In this document: in pieces, positions 1-10,621 of the stretch | Position numbering within the stretch: position 1 is the stretch's first letter | How the letters are laid out: each line of letters begins with the position of its first letter | Assembly: GCA_030278955.1 (NCBI GenBank) | Contig: JAOANR010000008.1 | Span: forward strand, 41,337,301-41,401,300 | Direction: 5' to 3' | Source of the DNA: Hygrophila difformis | Lineage: Eukaryota; Streptophyta; Magnoliopsida; Lamiales; Acanthaceae | DNA: 64,000 nt | Made by a program: the position numbers and the translations under genes | Notes under the pieces: generated by a model | Database searches by the model: none | What the model was told of the DNA's origin: nothing | What the model saw: the letters and a program-made list of their open reading frames with translations, nothing else

Positions 1-1516
1 AGTTTGCGAAAAATTCTATGTTCTTGATAACTATCGGAATCCCGTTATAACGTTTAGAGCATGGTACTACCTCTCCTGATGGTAGTTGAATTTCTAAGTT
101 AATCAGTTCGCACTTAGGTAGATCTAGTTCAGATAAGACTCTTGATGATATAATCGAACAACTAGCTCCTGAGTCAAACAGAACTTTAAGGGGTGTACTT
201 AAAACATGGAATGTACCTGCCATCACGTCACCCTGCATAGGCACATCTGCTTGGTTGATAACATTCAATCTCCCCATGGGCCGTCCTTGGTTGCCCGGCT
301 GATCCCGGTTCGGGTTCTGATTCTGTTGCTGATTTGGATTCTGTGGAGGGCGTTGATTCTGGTTCTGAGGGGGTCTGTACCCTTGATAGTTACCATTCCG
401 TCCATTTTGGTTACGAGGCTGTGCTGGCCCCATAATCAAGTCCTCTCGCTTGGTGATGTTTTCAATTCGAGTCCGGCACTCATTCGCCCGATGACCAAAT
501 CGACCACACCTGAAGCATGTGCCCTGTTGGGGGCATCCCCTAATCAAGTGAGGTTTCCCACATCTTGGGCATGGTGGCACAGGGTTACCCTGGAAAAATG
601 TTCTCCCACCATTTCCCCTATTGTTGTTCTGAGGGGGTCTGTTCAGGCCTACCCGAAAGTTGTTTCCTCCAGAATTGTTACCGGTGCGGTTATCCCTGTT
701 CCTCTTATCTTGCCCCTGAGGTCCCCGGCTGGACTCTCCACTCATCCTCCTCTTCAGTTGTTGCACCCTCGCAACAGCAACTGCACGATCATACACTGCT
801 TGCAGGTCCGGGTAATGGACACCAGTGATCACTTCCCGTATGGACAAGTTCAATCCCATCTCGAATTTTTGTGCCTTCTCTACGTCTGTCGGTACTAGTC
901 TTGGTGCAAAGCGCACCAACTCCTTGAATCGAGTGTAATACTCTTGTACAGTCTGCCCGCCTTGTTTCAGTGCCAAAAACTCCTCGTACATGGCCGCCTT
1001 CGTACTCAGGGGGTAAAATCGGTCCCTGAGCAGTTCCATCATTTCAGTCCATGAATAGGGCACATCTTCCTCTTGTATCTTTCCCTGGGTGGCTTGCCAC
1101 CAGTCGTCTGCTTCACCTCCCAAGTAGTATGAGGCCACATGCACCTTTTCCCCTTCTGGGCACTTAACTGCGCTTAACAACTTGTCGAAGGTCCTAATCC
1201 ACTCCTCTAGTTTTGCAGGGTCTTCCTCGCCTGCATAGTGCGGCGGTTGGTATGGGTTCACCATGGCTAGGTAATTAATGCGAGCTTGTGGTGGAGGTGC
1301 CGCAGCCGCTTGGCCTTGGTTCACCTGCGCGTTCCCTATCGCAATGAGAACCTCTTCTAGAGTGCGCAGGCGATTACCTATGTTCTCTGGTATAGGGCCT
1401 GCTGGCTCTTCCTGAGCGTGTACACCCACGTTTGGTATCGGCATGTCAGGTTGCCTAGGTATTTCGTTGGTATTGGGAGGAATGGGTTGGACGCGCGGTC
1501 TCCCTCTCGGTGCCAT
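1..1516 (-). CDS. gag-pol: gag-protease polyprotein of element A (partial, open to window edge)
   Basis: Starts at ATG (minus strand, 1,514-1,516) with MAPRGRPRVQPIP and stays open to base 1, at least 505 codons. Order: a Pro-rich N-terminus; a retrotransposon gag core (NPYQPPHYAGEEDPAKLEEW, then EADDWWQ and EYYTRFKELVRFAPRLVP); basic Asn/Arg-rich linkers; two zinc knuckles (CPRCGKPHLIRGC and CFRCGRFGHRANEC) near 500-600; then a retropepsin with VLFDSGAS at about 170, which keeps the catalytic Asp. In Ty3/gypsy elements gag forms the particle and protease cleaves the polyprotein. The start matches the MPPRGRPR and MAPKGKSR starts of the other gags here. No stop or frameshift is visible, so this is the best-preserved gag-protease in the window. 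RT and integrase, if present, lie outside. Confidence 0.9.
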   Translation of the reverse strand, partial: MAPRGRPRVQPIPPNTNEIPRQPDMPIPNVGVHAQEEPAGPIPENIGNRLRTLEEVLIAIGNAQVNQGQAAAAPPPQARINYLAMVNPYQPPHYAGEEDPAKLEEWIRTFDKLLSAVKCPEGEKVHVASYYLGGEADDWWQATQGKIQEEDVPYSWTEMMELLRDRFYPLSTKAAMYEEFLALKQGGQTVQEYYTRFKELVRFAPRLVPTDVEKAQKFEMGLNLSIREVITGVHYPDLQAVYDRAVAVARVQQLKRRMSGESSRGPQGQDKRNRDNRTGNNSGGNNFRVGLNRPPQNNNRGNGGRTFFQGNPVPPCPRCGKPHLIRGCPQQGTCFRCGRFGHRANECRTRIENITKREDLIMGPAQPRNQNGRNGNYQGYRPPQNQNQRPPQNPNQQQNQNPNRDQPGNQGRPMGRLNVINQADVPMQGDVMAGTFHVLSTPLKVLFDSGASCSIISSRVLSELDLPKCELINLEIQLPSGEVVPCSKRYNGIPIVIKNIEFFAN

Positions 1517-1725
1517 TCTGTTACAAGAACAAGTGATTTAGATTTTAAGGAAAATATAATAAAGGGTTTATACAATGATTATCGAAACCCCAGGGTCTAG
1601 GGTTTCAGGGTCTTGGGTTTCAAGGTTAAATGAGCCGTGCGTTTGAGATGGATTTGTTGTTTGGGAATTCAATCATAATTTTTTTTTTTTTTTTTTTTGG
1701 AATAGAGAGTGTTCAAACAAAAACT

Positions 1726-1757
<32 letters not shown>

Positions 1758-1807
1758 TTTTTATTACAAGTGATAGGATATACCAAAATAGGATCCTTCT
1801 ATCGTTT
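1517..1807. repeat. Non-coding leader with low-complexity tracts
   Basis: The stretch between the leader ORF and gag of element A. It holds a poly-T run (about 1,679-1,698) and TTTA repeats (about 1,726-1,760). No ORF or conserved hairpin was seen. Confidence 0.7.
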
Positions 1808-2134
1808 CTAGGCGTCCTCCGGCACAGTGGTGGGATCCTCCTCCGGATCTTCCTCCACCGGGCTTGACGGTAGTAGGTCATCGAAAATGTGGTTCAAGTC
1901 ATCCCCATGAGCATCAACAAGCTCCTTTAAACATAGATTTTGTGTAGTGAGGTTTTGGATTTGGTCTTCGAGCTGGTTTATGCGGTGGTGGTCCGCCTCT
2001 CTTAAGCTTCCCATATGGTGCAGATTTGCCTCCAATTGGGCCATACGATGTTCCATTTGTTGTATGGTTTGTTGGTAATCAAAGTGAGCGTTCATCATTT
2101 TGACCATTAAGTTCATCATGTCTTGGTTAGCCAT
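1808..2134 (-). CDS. Coiled-coil leader ORF of element A (108 aa, unknown function)
   Basis: A 108-residue ORF between the primer-binding site and gag, on the same strand as gag. It starts MANQDMMNLMVKMMNAHFDY. About 80 residues with heptad-like spacing of Leu, Met and Ile follow (QMEHRMAQLEANLHHMG, then LEDQIQNL), ending in an acidic, Pro-rich tail (SPVEEDPEEDP). It resembles the 174-aa leader ORF of element B: both have NxMxNLMxK near the start, QLEAN, LREAD, an R-I-x-x-LE-x-Q block and PxSPVE. I recognise no named family. Position and shape suggest a small accessory protein, perhaps one that oligomerises, but that is inference. Confidence 0.75.
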   Translation of the reverse strand: MANQDMMNLMVKMMNAHFDYQQTIQQMEHRMAQLEANLHHMGSLREADHHRINQLEDQIQNLTTQNLCLKELVDAHGDDLNHIFDDLLPSSPVEEDPEEDPTTVPEDA

Positions 2135-2576
2135 CTAGCGCAAGAAAAAGATCTAGGTTACAACATAACGCTTCTAGGTTCTATAAGGTATAGAAATGCA
2201 ATATGCACATGCAGTGATGTTTCCCCCTGATAAAAAAAATTTTATGCATGCATTTATTTATCCATGGGTTTTAAAATAAATTTATTCCATGGATATATTA
2301 AAATAAGGATAAAAAGTTCGGGCCACTATATTGGGCCGAAAGAAATAAATTATTTTGGGCTTTAAATAAAAACAAGGCTATTGGGCCAAAATAATTTCTT
2401 GGGCTTCAAAAAAAATTTTTTGGACTAAAAATTTGGGCTTTAAGTTCAAAATAATAATTGGGCTCTTTAAAATATATTACTAGTTTAGAAATAATAACTT
2501 TAAAATAATAATATTCAAAAAAAATAGTTTAAAAATATTCCGGGCTCTTTAAAATAGTAGTTTTAAAATATTCTGG

Positions 2577-2588
2577 GCTCTGATACCA
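2577..2588 (-). promoter_or_regulatory. Primer-binding site of element A (initiator tRNA-Met)
   Basis: On the minus strand TGGTATCAGAGC follows three bases after the LTR end (TGTTACA at 2,592). This is the exact plant iMet primer-binding consensus, and it sets the element's orientation. Confidence 0.95.
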
Positions 2589-3251
2589 CATTGTAACACC
2601 CCGGTTTTGGTAACCCAGGCCGGGATGCCACCGCCACACCTCCCTAGCAAGACACGGTTTCTCCGAGCTCACTAAAGAGATGCAAGGCTATGGTTTTTCA
2701 GAATTTAATACGTTCAAACAGCCCATTCATAAGTAATTTAAAAATACTACATCAGAGTTGCATCGAGAATATAAAGTACGCAGCGGAAGTAAAGTGTATG
2801 CAGCGGAATTTAAAATATAGGGCCGACATGGCCAAACCACGGGTTAAACAGACCCGTTCATGCAAGTCACGTAAAATAAATAATTAAGTGTCCAAAATGA
2901 TCCCCCAATGAGTGATCATGCTCCGTACTCTGTAACAGAAAAAAAAATGAACAACGGTTTTTATCAGTATTATAAAATACTGAGTAAGTCAATCCTTACA
3001 TAGCAATAAAGGGGTTAGATTTTTAATAATTAAGATAAAACTTTTTGCCATGCATAAAAACATTTTATAAAAAAAATGTGATTATAATTGCATACTTTAA
3101 AGACACATTTAATTTCATAATTTAAAACTTAAGCATGGGCAATTATTTAAGACATGATTTAAAAACATGAATAATGCCGTAAGTAAGTAAATAAAAATTT
3201 GAGCTTTTAAAAATTCACCCCGATTCGCCACCATCTCAACAATATTTAATT

Positions 3252-3625
3252 TAGCCGGCAATCCGGCGGCCGCAGCCAATTTCATAAAATCTGAGCTTTT
3301 TAATATATATTTCCCGTTACGCCATCATCTCAACAATATATATCATTTAGCCGGTGATCCGGCGGCCGCAGCCAATATCAATAATATCATTTAGCCGGTG
3401 CTCCGGCGGCCTCAGCCAATTTCATAAGTATCATCTCATTTAGCCGGTATTCCGGCGGCCGCAGCCGATTCGCCATACCCAGTACCACTCCGTCGAGCCT
3501 CGAGTAACCCATACGGATACACTCGAGAGGGTAGGCCGTTGGTCTCTTGTGACCAAATACGCCATATCCAGTACCGCTCCGTCAAGCCTCGAGTAACCCA
3601 TACGGATACACCCGAGAGGATAGGC
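3252..3625. repeat. Tandem hairpin units inside LTR A
   Basis: Four copies of a 26-bp unit with core CCGG-N4-CCGG followed by CGGCCGC start at 3,252, 3,348, 3,392 and 3,441 (the third has CTC for CGC). They are followed by two copies of a roughly 77-bp unit (about 3,473 and 3,551) that contains CCCATACGGATACAC. Confidence 0.85.
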
Positions 3626-5150
3626 CCAAAAATATAAGATGCCATTTTGGCAATCTTTCGCGCGTAATCATCATTGCCGTTTAGGCACAAAATGAATAAT
3701 TAGGAGGGCACCCTGCAGAGCACTCACCCCCCAATGAAACCGATATCGTTTCAACTTTAGTGTAACGGGATTTCCAAAAATACAACTTTATCGTATCACA
3801 AGATTTCGATCGTTGTTTAGAGATTTCAAAATTTCACAAGTTTAAAACCGATCGATGTCACAGTTTACGCCTTTTCAGTTTAAAAATCCATTTCTTAGGC
3901 GATTAATCTGAAATTTTCACAGTAGCTCAAATACATCCCAATGAACAACTTTCATGTTTTGAGATTTTGGGAAAAATGATGGGAAGCATGTCAAAAATCA
4001 AGTTTTCTACACAAACAAAAAGCTGTCAGGATTCAGGTTTGACATCTGTCAAAGATTTGACTTTTTAACATGTCAAATGAACTCCAAAAATTCTGAAAAT
4101 TTACAGGCACTTAAAAGACACCAAAATAAACAAGTTTTATTAGAGGCAAATTATGCAAATTCATCACGGATTAAGTCAGATTAATCTACTAAGTTCGGTC
4201 TTAAAATCTGTCTCAGTTTCCGAAAGGTTCATACACCACAGAATATGTTCGACGCGGTTTGGGATAGCAAATCTTAATGAAAGTGCATGAAATTTTACAG
4301 AGGTATTCAAGACTCATAGATCTACAACTTTTGTTTAGATCATGAAGATTGGTTTGGACTAGAAATGATAGAAATAAGCTCATCAAGTTCGGTTATGAAA
4401 TCTGTCAACTTTTGAAAATTCTTAAAAACGCAGAATATGTCCGACTTGATTTGGGGTATCAAAACTTGATGAAAATTTCTGAAATTTTTACACAATATAG
4501 CTTAAGATCTTAGGATCAAAATCTTAGTTTTGAGTTTTCAGGTTTGAATGCTCGAAGTAAGAGTTTTGGTCGGATTTCAGAAAATACGTAGATTGGGGTT
4601 TTTAGGTTTGATTTCAACGTTTCGTTTAAGATCCAATGTTTCGGATGTCTTTAAACCACCCATATTGATATGTAAGTTATTAACTTACAGTGAGTGAGTT
4701 CTTGAACGTTCTAGAGTTGATCGATTTGTCCAAAATCGCCACGAACGGATCTACGCAACACGTTCTTCTTCTCCTTTGGCTACGAACGTGTTTTGCAAGT
4801 AAAGATCCGTAAGTTAGAAGGTTGATTATGATCTTAAAGCAATAAGTAAACTTGATTTACACCTTACCAACAATCCAATGCTTGTAAATCCTTGATCTAC
4901 ACCCTACCTTGGTTGGATTTGATTGCCGGAAACTCGTCGGAAAGTCGCCGGAAGTTCGTCGGAAGAGTGTTTGGCTTTTGGGAGAGTTTTTGGAGAGTTT
5001 GGGGTGAATGATTGATGAAAATGGCTGAGAATGGGGATGGGATTGATTACATAACATCCAAAAAGATGCCACACCCGTGATAGATCAAGATTCCCACCTT
5101 TGGGACCCAAAAAAATGGCAAAAAGTCCCAAAAACACATAAATCCCGACT

Positions 5151-5197
5151 GCTACAGTAGCATGCTACAGTAGCGTGCTACAGTAGCATGCTACAGT

Positions 5198-5240
<43 letters not shown>

Positions 5241-5270
5241 TTTTTTTTTTTTATATATATATATATTAAG
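5151..5270. repeat. 13-bp tandem repeat GCTACAGTAGCAT followed by poly-T and TA tract
   Basis: Nearly four copies of GCTACAGTAGCAT/GT at 5,151-5,199, then about 36 T and an alternating TA run, in the U3 of LTR A. GCTAC and GTAGC make each unit self-complementary. Confidence 0.85.
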
Positions 5271-5855
5271 ATTCTTATCTTAAAAAAAATCATAATGTGG
5301 GAATTTTTGTGATCTTGTAAGTCATACATAGCTTCAAAAAGGAATATATTCTTTATTTGAAAATGACAAGATATGATTAATATTCCACCCTACAATTTCA
5401 AACCATAGTCAAATTATTCCCAATTATATTATGGCATTCTAGAATAATTCATAAAAAAAAATATGGGTAGAATGATTAATCAAGGATATATAGAAAATAG
5501 ATAATTCTCATTATAATTTAAACATGTAAATATATACATGTATATACATGTGTACATGTTTGGAAAGATTATTTCAAGACCAAGGTATATATGTGTATAT
5601 AAACTTGTATATGGATTTAAAATATTCTATGAACCATATACTTATTACACTTGATATTGAAATCCATATATTTATTTGAAAAGACAAATATATATAATTT
5701 TTTTCAAAGTATGTTTTGTAGAAAATAATATACTAATCTTTAAGCACATATTTGAACATATAAATATATATAGATTTGATTAAAAATCTACTTAGTGAAT
5801 TGATCAAAATATATATATTCATACATATATATCGGGCAATTTCTATGGTATTACA

Positions 5856-5972
5856 GTTAGCCTCGAGTTGCTGTACCCGAGTCTTGAAGTAATTGACATG
5901 TTGTTGTGACTCAAGGTACGCGTTAGTCAGTTTCATCATCAGATTGATCATGTTAGTGTTGGGTTCGGCCAT
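5856..5972 (-). pseudogene. Coiled-coil leader ORF of element B copy 1, N-terminal 39 codons
   Basis: MAEPNTNMINLMMKLTNAYL through QQLEAN, identical to the start of the intact 174-aa ORF at 36,993-37,517. After QLEAN the frame runs into the end of LTR A (base 5,855), which has split the gene. The rest should lie left of element A, outside the window. Confidence 0.9.
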
Positions 5973-6409
5973 CTAACATCAACAAAGAAGTTAGTGTTAG
6001 AACATGTTTCGAGCAACGTCAAGATATGCAGGAATTTAAATCTACATGAATATGCATATGCATTCCCCCCCGATAAAATTTATTTAATGTGTTTTTAATT
6101 TAAATTTAACCATGGATTACAAAAAAAAAAAATTGGGCCTCTATATTGGGCCAAAATTTAATAATTTGGGTTAAGGCATCAAACTAGGGTATTTGAGCCA
6201 AAATGATTGGGCTCATCATAAAAAAAATTTGGGTCAAGGTAATTAATCTTCTAGGCTCAAATATTATACTAAGTAGATAGAAAATTTTGGGCTAAGAAAA
6301 TAATTATACTAGTAGTCTAAAAATAAATTTAAAAATAATACTCAGTTTAAAATAATGGTTTAAAAGTAATAACAGTAGTTTTAAAATATTCCGGGCTTTG
6401 ATACCAACT
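5973..6409 (-). other. Leader and primer-binding site of element B copy 1
   Basis: A non-coding, AT-rich leader. The primer-binding site is at 6,395-6,406 (TGGTATCAAAGC on the minus strand, one mismatch to the iMet consensus). Confidence 0.85.
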
Positions 6410-8803
6410 TGTAACACCCCGGATTTGATAACCCAGGCCGGGATGTCACCGCCACACCTCCCTAGCGAGACACGGATTCTCCGAGCTTGCTAAAGAGATG
6501 CAAGGCTATGGGTATTGCAAAGAGATTTAAAAACAAGTCCAGAATTTAATTAAAAATAATAATAAGTATCATCCACACATATAGTAGTAATATAATATGT
6601 CGCAGTGGAAAATGTAAAGTGGGCTAACATGGCCAAAACTCGGGTTTTACATGCCCGATATGCAGTATCATAAAAACGACAAACTTAATGTTTAAATATT
6701 CCATCCCCCAATGCACATGCCATGCATTACCTCCATACTCTGAAAGAAAAGAAAAACAATAATTTTATCAGTATATAAAATACTGAGTAAGTCGATCCTA
6801 ACATAGCAATAAAGGGGTTTAATTAAATAATTAAGTTTTACTCGAAGGCATGCATACAAAAAATATTCCATTTACCAATTTAAAAATAATTAATTTAATC
6901 GTATATTTGAACATGCATTAAGTTCATAAATAATAATTTAACATGTTATAAAATTTAAGACATAAATTTAAATGCAAAATTTAAAGACAAGAATAAATAA
7001 ATAAATACATAAAAAGTATTAAATCTTTTAATTTTTCCCGTTACGTCCCGTTTCTCAATATTTAGTGTAGCCGGTCATCCGGCGGCCGCAGCCGTTTCGT
7101 ATTTCAAGTATCTCAAGTATTTCCAAGTATCTCACGATTGCATCGCAATCTCGTCAAGTGTAGCCGGTCATCCGGCGGCCGCAGCCGTATCTGCCATACA
7201 CCAAACACTCGGGAGCCTCGAGGAAATCCATACGGATAATCCCGAGGGTGTAGGACATGTATCTCCCGCCGTTTGGCGTAATATCTCATCTAATTTCTCT
7301 CGTCCGTTATAGGCCCGAAGAGAAAGGCTAAAGGGGCACCCTGCAGAGCACTCACCCTCCGCCAAGTATCTCATATGTTTCAATTTAGTGTAACGGGATT
7401 TTTCAAAAGTATTGATGTATCGTATTTCAAGGTCTCGACCGTTTGTTTCGAAATTTCAAAATCTCTTCGATTTAAAATCATTTGGCGTCACAGTTTACGC
7501 CTTTCTAATTTAAAAATTCGTTTCAAGTCTAAAAATTCTAAAATTTTCACGGTATGTCTAAAACACCCTAACGAACAACTTTCGTGTTTTAACAATTTCA
7601 AAATAAGTTGAGGAAACATGTCAAAAATCGAGTTTATGGCACAACATGTACACTGTTAGGATTCAGGATTAGCACAGTTTAGAAAATCGGCGTTTTGACA
7701 TATCAAATGGACTCCAAAAATTCTGAACTTTTATATGCACATACTAGACATAATTATCTACAATTTTCATTTAGATTGCAAAGATCAAATCGGACTACAA
7801 AAATATTGAAACGGGTTCATCAAGTTCGGATATCAACACTGTCAGTTTTTCAAAAACGTTTTTCAAGGCAGTTTATGTTCGGATCGTTTTGGGGTAGCAA
7901 ACATTGATGAAAATGGCTAAAATTTTTGCACAACCTAGATTAATGTATTAGGAACAAAAGTCTAGTTTTGAGTTTCTCGGATTGGATTCTCCAAATATGA
8001 GTTTTAATCGGATTTCAGAAATTGCGCACGATAGGGTTTATAGGTTCGGTTTTTACGTTTCGTTACAACGTGACTAAATCGGACGCCCCTAAGCCACCCG
8101 TATTGATATGAAAGGCATCAACTTACAGTAATGGTGTCCTTGAGTCGTCCTAGGGTCGCTCGGCTCGTCCAACGCTACTACGAACGGATCCTTGCCCACG
8201 TTCTCTTCCTCCTTCGGTCACGAACGTGTTTACAAGTCCAATATTCGAAAGTTAGATTAAGGATTGGAGATAAAAACGTGAAAAGGAATCTGAGTACTCC
8301 TTACCAATGATCTAAGGGATGTAAACCTTGATCTACACGTTCCTACGGTCGTCGTTGGTCGCCGGGAGTCGCCAGAAGTTCGTCGGAAGTTCGTCGGAAG
8401 GGTGTTTTGGCTTTGGGAGAGTTTGAGAGAGTAGAGGGGGTTTGGAGGCTGACAAATGGGGTGGGAATTAACCCTAGGTCGTCCTAATCTCCTTCCCCCG
8501 TCCAAAATCTACTTTCCATAGTCGGGGGGTCGAATTATGGCAAGAAATCGCCGAAAACGCGTGAATGGCCGGATTCTGTGGTGCCACGCGGTGGTGGCGC
8601 GCTGGTAGGCCAAACACCGCGCGGCCAGCGCGCGGCCTCCGCCTGGACCTCGGTCCGGGCGGGTCCGTGCGATCCGATCCGTCGGGTCTTGGGTTTTCTT
8701 TCGACTTCCGTGCATTTTCGATTTTACGGTTTCTCGGAAACAAGACCTCTTTTCTCCTCGGATTAAATTCTTATTTTATATCCTAAAATTAGCGGGTATT
8801 ACA
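6410..8803 (-). repeat. 5' LTR of element B copy 1 (about 2.39 kb)
   Basis: Bounded by TGTAACACCCCGG and GGGTATTACA, followed by GTTAT (8,804-8,808), the target duplication that is fully verified for copy 2. It contains the 3' splice-site-like CTG (6,740), a hairpin (6,769-6,785), two CCGG/CGGCCGC units (near 7,070 and 7,160), the GGGCACCC motif (7,334), ACTTAC (8,121-8,126), a second ACTTAC-like donor (TCCTTACC near 8,299) and a GC-rich block near 8,580-8,690. On the minus strand ATATAAAATAAG lies about 25 bp inside the LTR start; it could be a TATA box, but it is very close to the end. Confidence 0.93.
6743..8126 (-). other. Possible intron within LTR B (representative of the family)
   Basis: On the minus strand ACTGTAAGTTGATGC (donor, 8,121-8,130) and a perfect-looking acceptor (a CTGAT branch point in the arm of the hairpin at 6,769-6,785, a T-rich tract, then TTTCAG at 6,740) bracket about 1.38 kb of the LTR. 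Similar pairs occur in the other minus-strand LTRs. Splicing is inferred, not shown. Confidence 0.5.
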
Positions 8804-9553
8804 GTTATCACCTTGATAAATGACATTTCCAACAAAGGGTTATCCACCGTATCTTGGTAGTTATGAATTTTAAATTTTTATCGGGTGTAAAATCTTCCGT
8901 CCTCAATTATAAGCTTCGTCCTTGGCAATCCATAGTATTAAATCCATCGTATTATAGGTTCTTGTATATTTTCATTTTTATTGTTGTTGTTGTTATTATT
9001 ATTATTTTTGAAGGAGAAACCTTTTACATAACATATTTGAGAATCCTATCGAGGTAGATAAAAGTAATTCCCAACAATTCCATCAAGTCTTAATTAGTAG
9101 ATCATCTTAATTAAGGATTGGGTTCCAAGTTCTTAAACCTAAAGGATAGAATTTACCGTCTTAAGCTAATCATTTAAGCGCTTATTGAGGCAAGTTGCCT
9201 CCTCAAGAATATTTTTGGTAAATTTTTGACTTCCCTTGTCCATTCGGCACAAGAATTTAGGGAAACTTCGTAAATATTTTATAGAACTCGTGGTGGGTTT
9301 AAAAATCTCTTTGGTGCCCTTACTTGACACTCGCGTCTTATCTTTAAGACCATATAATATTTAGAAAAATTCTTATTCTTGGTTACTCGTGTGATTATCG
9401 TGGTTAACACATAAATCGTGTTCTTACAAGCCTAAGGCATAACCTTAGTTAAGCTTATAAACAATGCTAGAGCAAAGCATGACAGTAGAAATTTAGTTAT
9501 ATATCCGATAATGCAAAATGGCTCAAGGCCGGTTCGATATAACGCCGTGATTT

Positions 9554-9594
9554 GGTAGATCTACTGTTGGGGTAAACGTCCCCGAGATCTTACC
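9554..9594 (-). other. Stem-loop between leader ORF and gag position (element C)
   Basis: Outer arms GGTAGATCT (9,554) and AGATCTTACC (9,585) enclose inner arms GGGG and CCCC with GTAAACGT between. The same structure is at 41,084-41,124 (copy 2) and, with sequence changes, at 23,551-23,591 in element E. In both it lies 3' of the coiled-coil ORF in element sense. Confidence 0.6.
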
Positions 9595-9726
9595 GATGAT
9601 AAAAGTAAAACTAAGTGCAAATACCGTCATCTACTGTAGGCATCGTCTACATAATAGGTCCTAAATAAAGCGACTAGGTTCTGGGAACTAGATACTAAGG
9701 GAAAGCAGATAAAGGCGACCGTGACA

Positions 9727-10161
9727 TCAATCCTCAGCTACGGGGTAGAACGGCTCCACACGCTGGGGCTCCCCAGCTTCAGCTGCAATGGTGGCCACGG
9801 GCGCGTTCCTCATGTAGTGGTAACGGTAGGTACGGGCCAACCCGGGAACCCGACGACGGGGCCCCCACTCATCCTCCAAGTGGTGAAGCTCCGTAAAGAG
9901 TGAGATGGCGTCTGCCTCCAGCGCAGCGATCCTCTGTCGCTGTTTCGCTATCTCGCCATCCTGTCGCTGAGCGACAGCCTTGAGGTAGTCCTGCACCCTC
10001 AGGCGAACCTCGGTCTCCACCTGAGCTTCCACCTCTTTCAGCCTTGCCCTCAGCTGGGCTTTCTTGGCCTCATGGCCGCGGACCTCGCGCTCGAGCCTGG
10101 CCACGTCCCTAGTCAATTTGGCCACGGTGTCACTAAGTGCCGAAAGTGCCTGGTCCGACAT
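9727..10161 (-). CDS. Coiled-coil leader ORF of element C copy 1 (144 aa)
   Basis: The only substantial ORF in element C. It starts MSDQALSALSDTVAKLTRDV, then about 100 residues of charged helix with heptad Leu/Val spacing (ARLEREVRGHEAKKAQLRAR), a conserved spot LEDEWGPRRR, and an acidic end. The element E ORF (23,650-24,183) shares the MSxxA start, the QRQRIAALEA/QQQRLHSLEA block and WGPRKK/WGPRRR, so the two are one family. Between this copy and copy 2 six substitutions cluster in the first 220 bp (9,724-9,944), at least four of them amino-acid changes (K/R, E/Q, Y/D, P/L), whereas the flanks are nearly identical. Function unknown. Confidence 0.75.
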   Translation of the reverse strand: MSDQALSALSDTVAKLTRDVARLEREVRGHEAKKAQLRARLKEVEAQVETEVRLRVQDYLKAVAQRQDGEIAKQRQRIAALEADAISLFTELHHLEDEWGPRRRVPGLARTYRYHYMRNAPVATIAAEAGEPQRVEPFYPVAED

Positions 10162-10621
10162 CTGGGAAAAATCCTAGTCAGAATATCTTATAACAACCAA
10201 AATTCTGCTCTTGCCTATATGCATAATGTGTGTGTGTTCCCACCCCCAAATATAACTTTAAAATACTTGGCACAGTCTTTTCAAAAATATTTTCGTGCAA
10301 ATATTGCCATAATTTAAATGCACTACTTCCTTGGGAAAAATGCTTCAAAAATAATTCCTTCGTGCACAAATTTTAAAAATTTTGAATGCACTACTAGCAT
10401 AGCAACCATGCTTTAAAATAATTTCTCATGTGCAAAAATTTAAGTAATTTGAATGCACATCTTCCCATTGTAAAAATACTTCCAATGCTTTTCGTGTAAA
10501 AATTTAAATAATTTAAATACACTACTTGCATAGCCATAGAGCTTTCAAAATAATTGTATGGTGCATAAATTTTAAATAATTTAAATGCACAATTCCAAGA
10601 GCAAAAGCTCCGATACCAAAC

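Larger units (their letters stand above)
1..5855 (-). mobile_element. Element A: Ty3/gypsy LTR retrotransposon, 5' half (cut by window edge)
   Basis: A minus-strand LTR retrotransposon. Right to left it has a 5' LTR (2,592-5,855), an iMet primer-binding site (2,577-2,588), a coiled-coil leader ORF (1,808-2,134) and an open gag-protease frame that runs off the window at base 1. It splits the leader ORF of element B copy 1. The uninterrupted version of that ORF is at 37,401, where the target GTTAG is intact, and GTTAG follows A's LTR at 5,856-5,860. I infer a 5-bp target duplication whose left copy lies outside the window. Because copy 2 of the duplicated segment lacks A, A inserted after that duplication, or is heterozygous. 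Confidence 0.9.
2592..5855 (-). repeat. 5' LTR of element A (about 3.26 kb)
   Basis: Bounded by TGTAACACCCCGG (2,592) and GGTATTACA (5,855). It has the usual LTR landmarks of this window, in plus order: a 3' splice-site-like CTG at 2,930, a hairpin at 2,965-2,982, hairpin-unit repeats at 3,252-3,466, the conserved GGGCACCCTGCAGAGCACTC motif at 3,707, and ACTTAC (a minus-strand 5' splice site) near 4,684. The outer 650 bp (5,200-5,855) is very AT-rich with poly-T and TA tracts, and lacks the GC-rich block found at this place in the B, D, F and H LTRs. Its U3 therefore has a different origin. Confidence 0.9.
8804..10621 (-). mobile_element. Element C copy 1, right part of internal region
   Basis: The internal DNA of a C-type element that continues left of the inserted element B (see copy 2, 40,334-42,151). 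Apart from the coiled-coil ORF (9,727-10,161) I see no gag or pol; 8,804-9,726 is AT-rich non-coding DNA. The primer-binding site is at 10,607-10,618 (TGGTATCGGAGC on the minus strand, one mismatch). Confidence 0.8.

Noticed and set aside
206..898. A 230-codon plus-strand ORF
   Set aside because: It is the antisense shadow of the element A gag zinc-knuckle and linker region, which reads clearly on the minus strand.
8474..8743. ORFs rich in Arg/Pro/Gly repeated in LTRs B (8,474; 32,939; 39,787)
   Set aside because: Products of the GC-rich U3 block. They overlap in several frames on both strands, which indicates composition, not coding.
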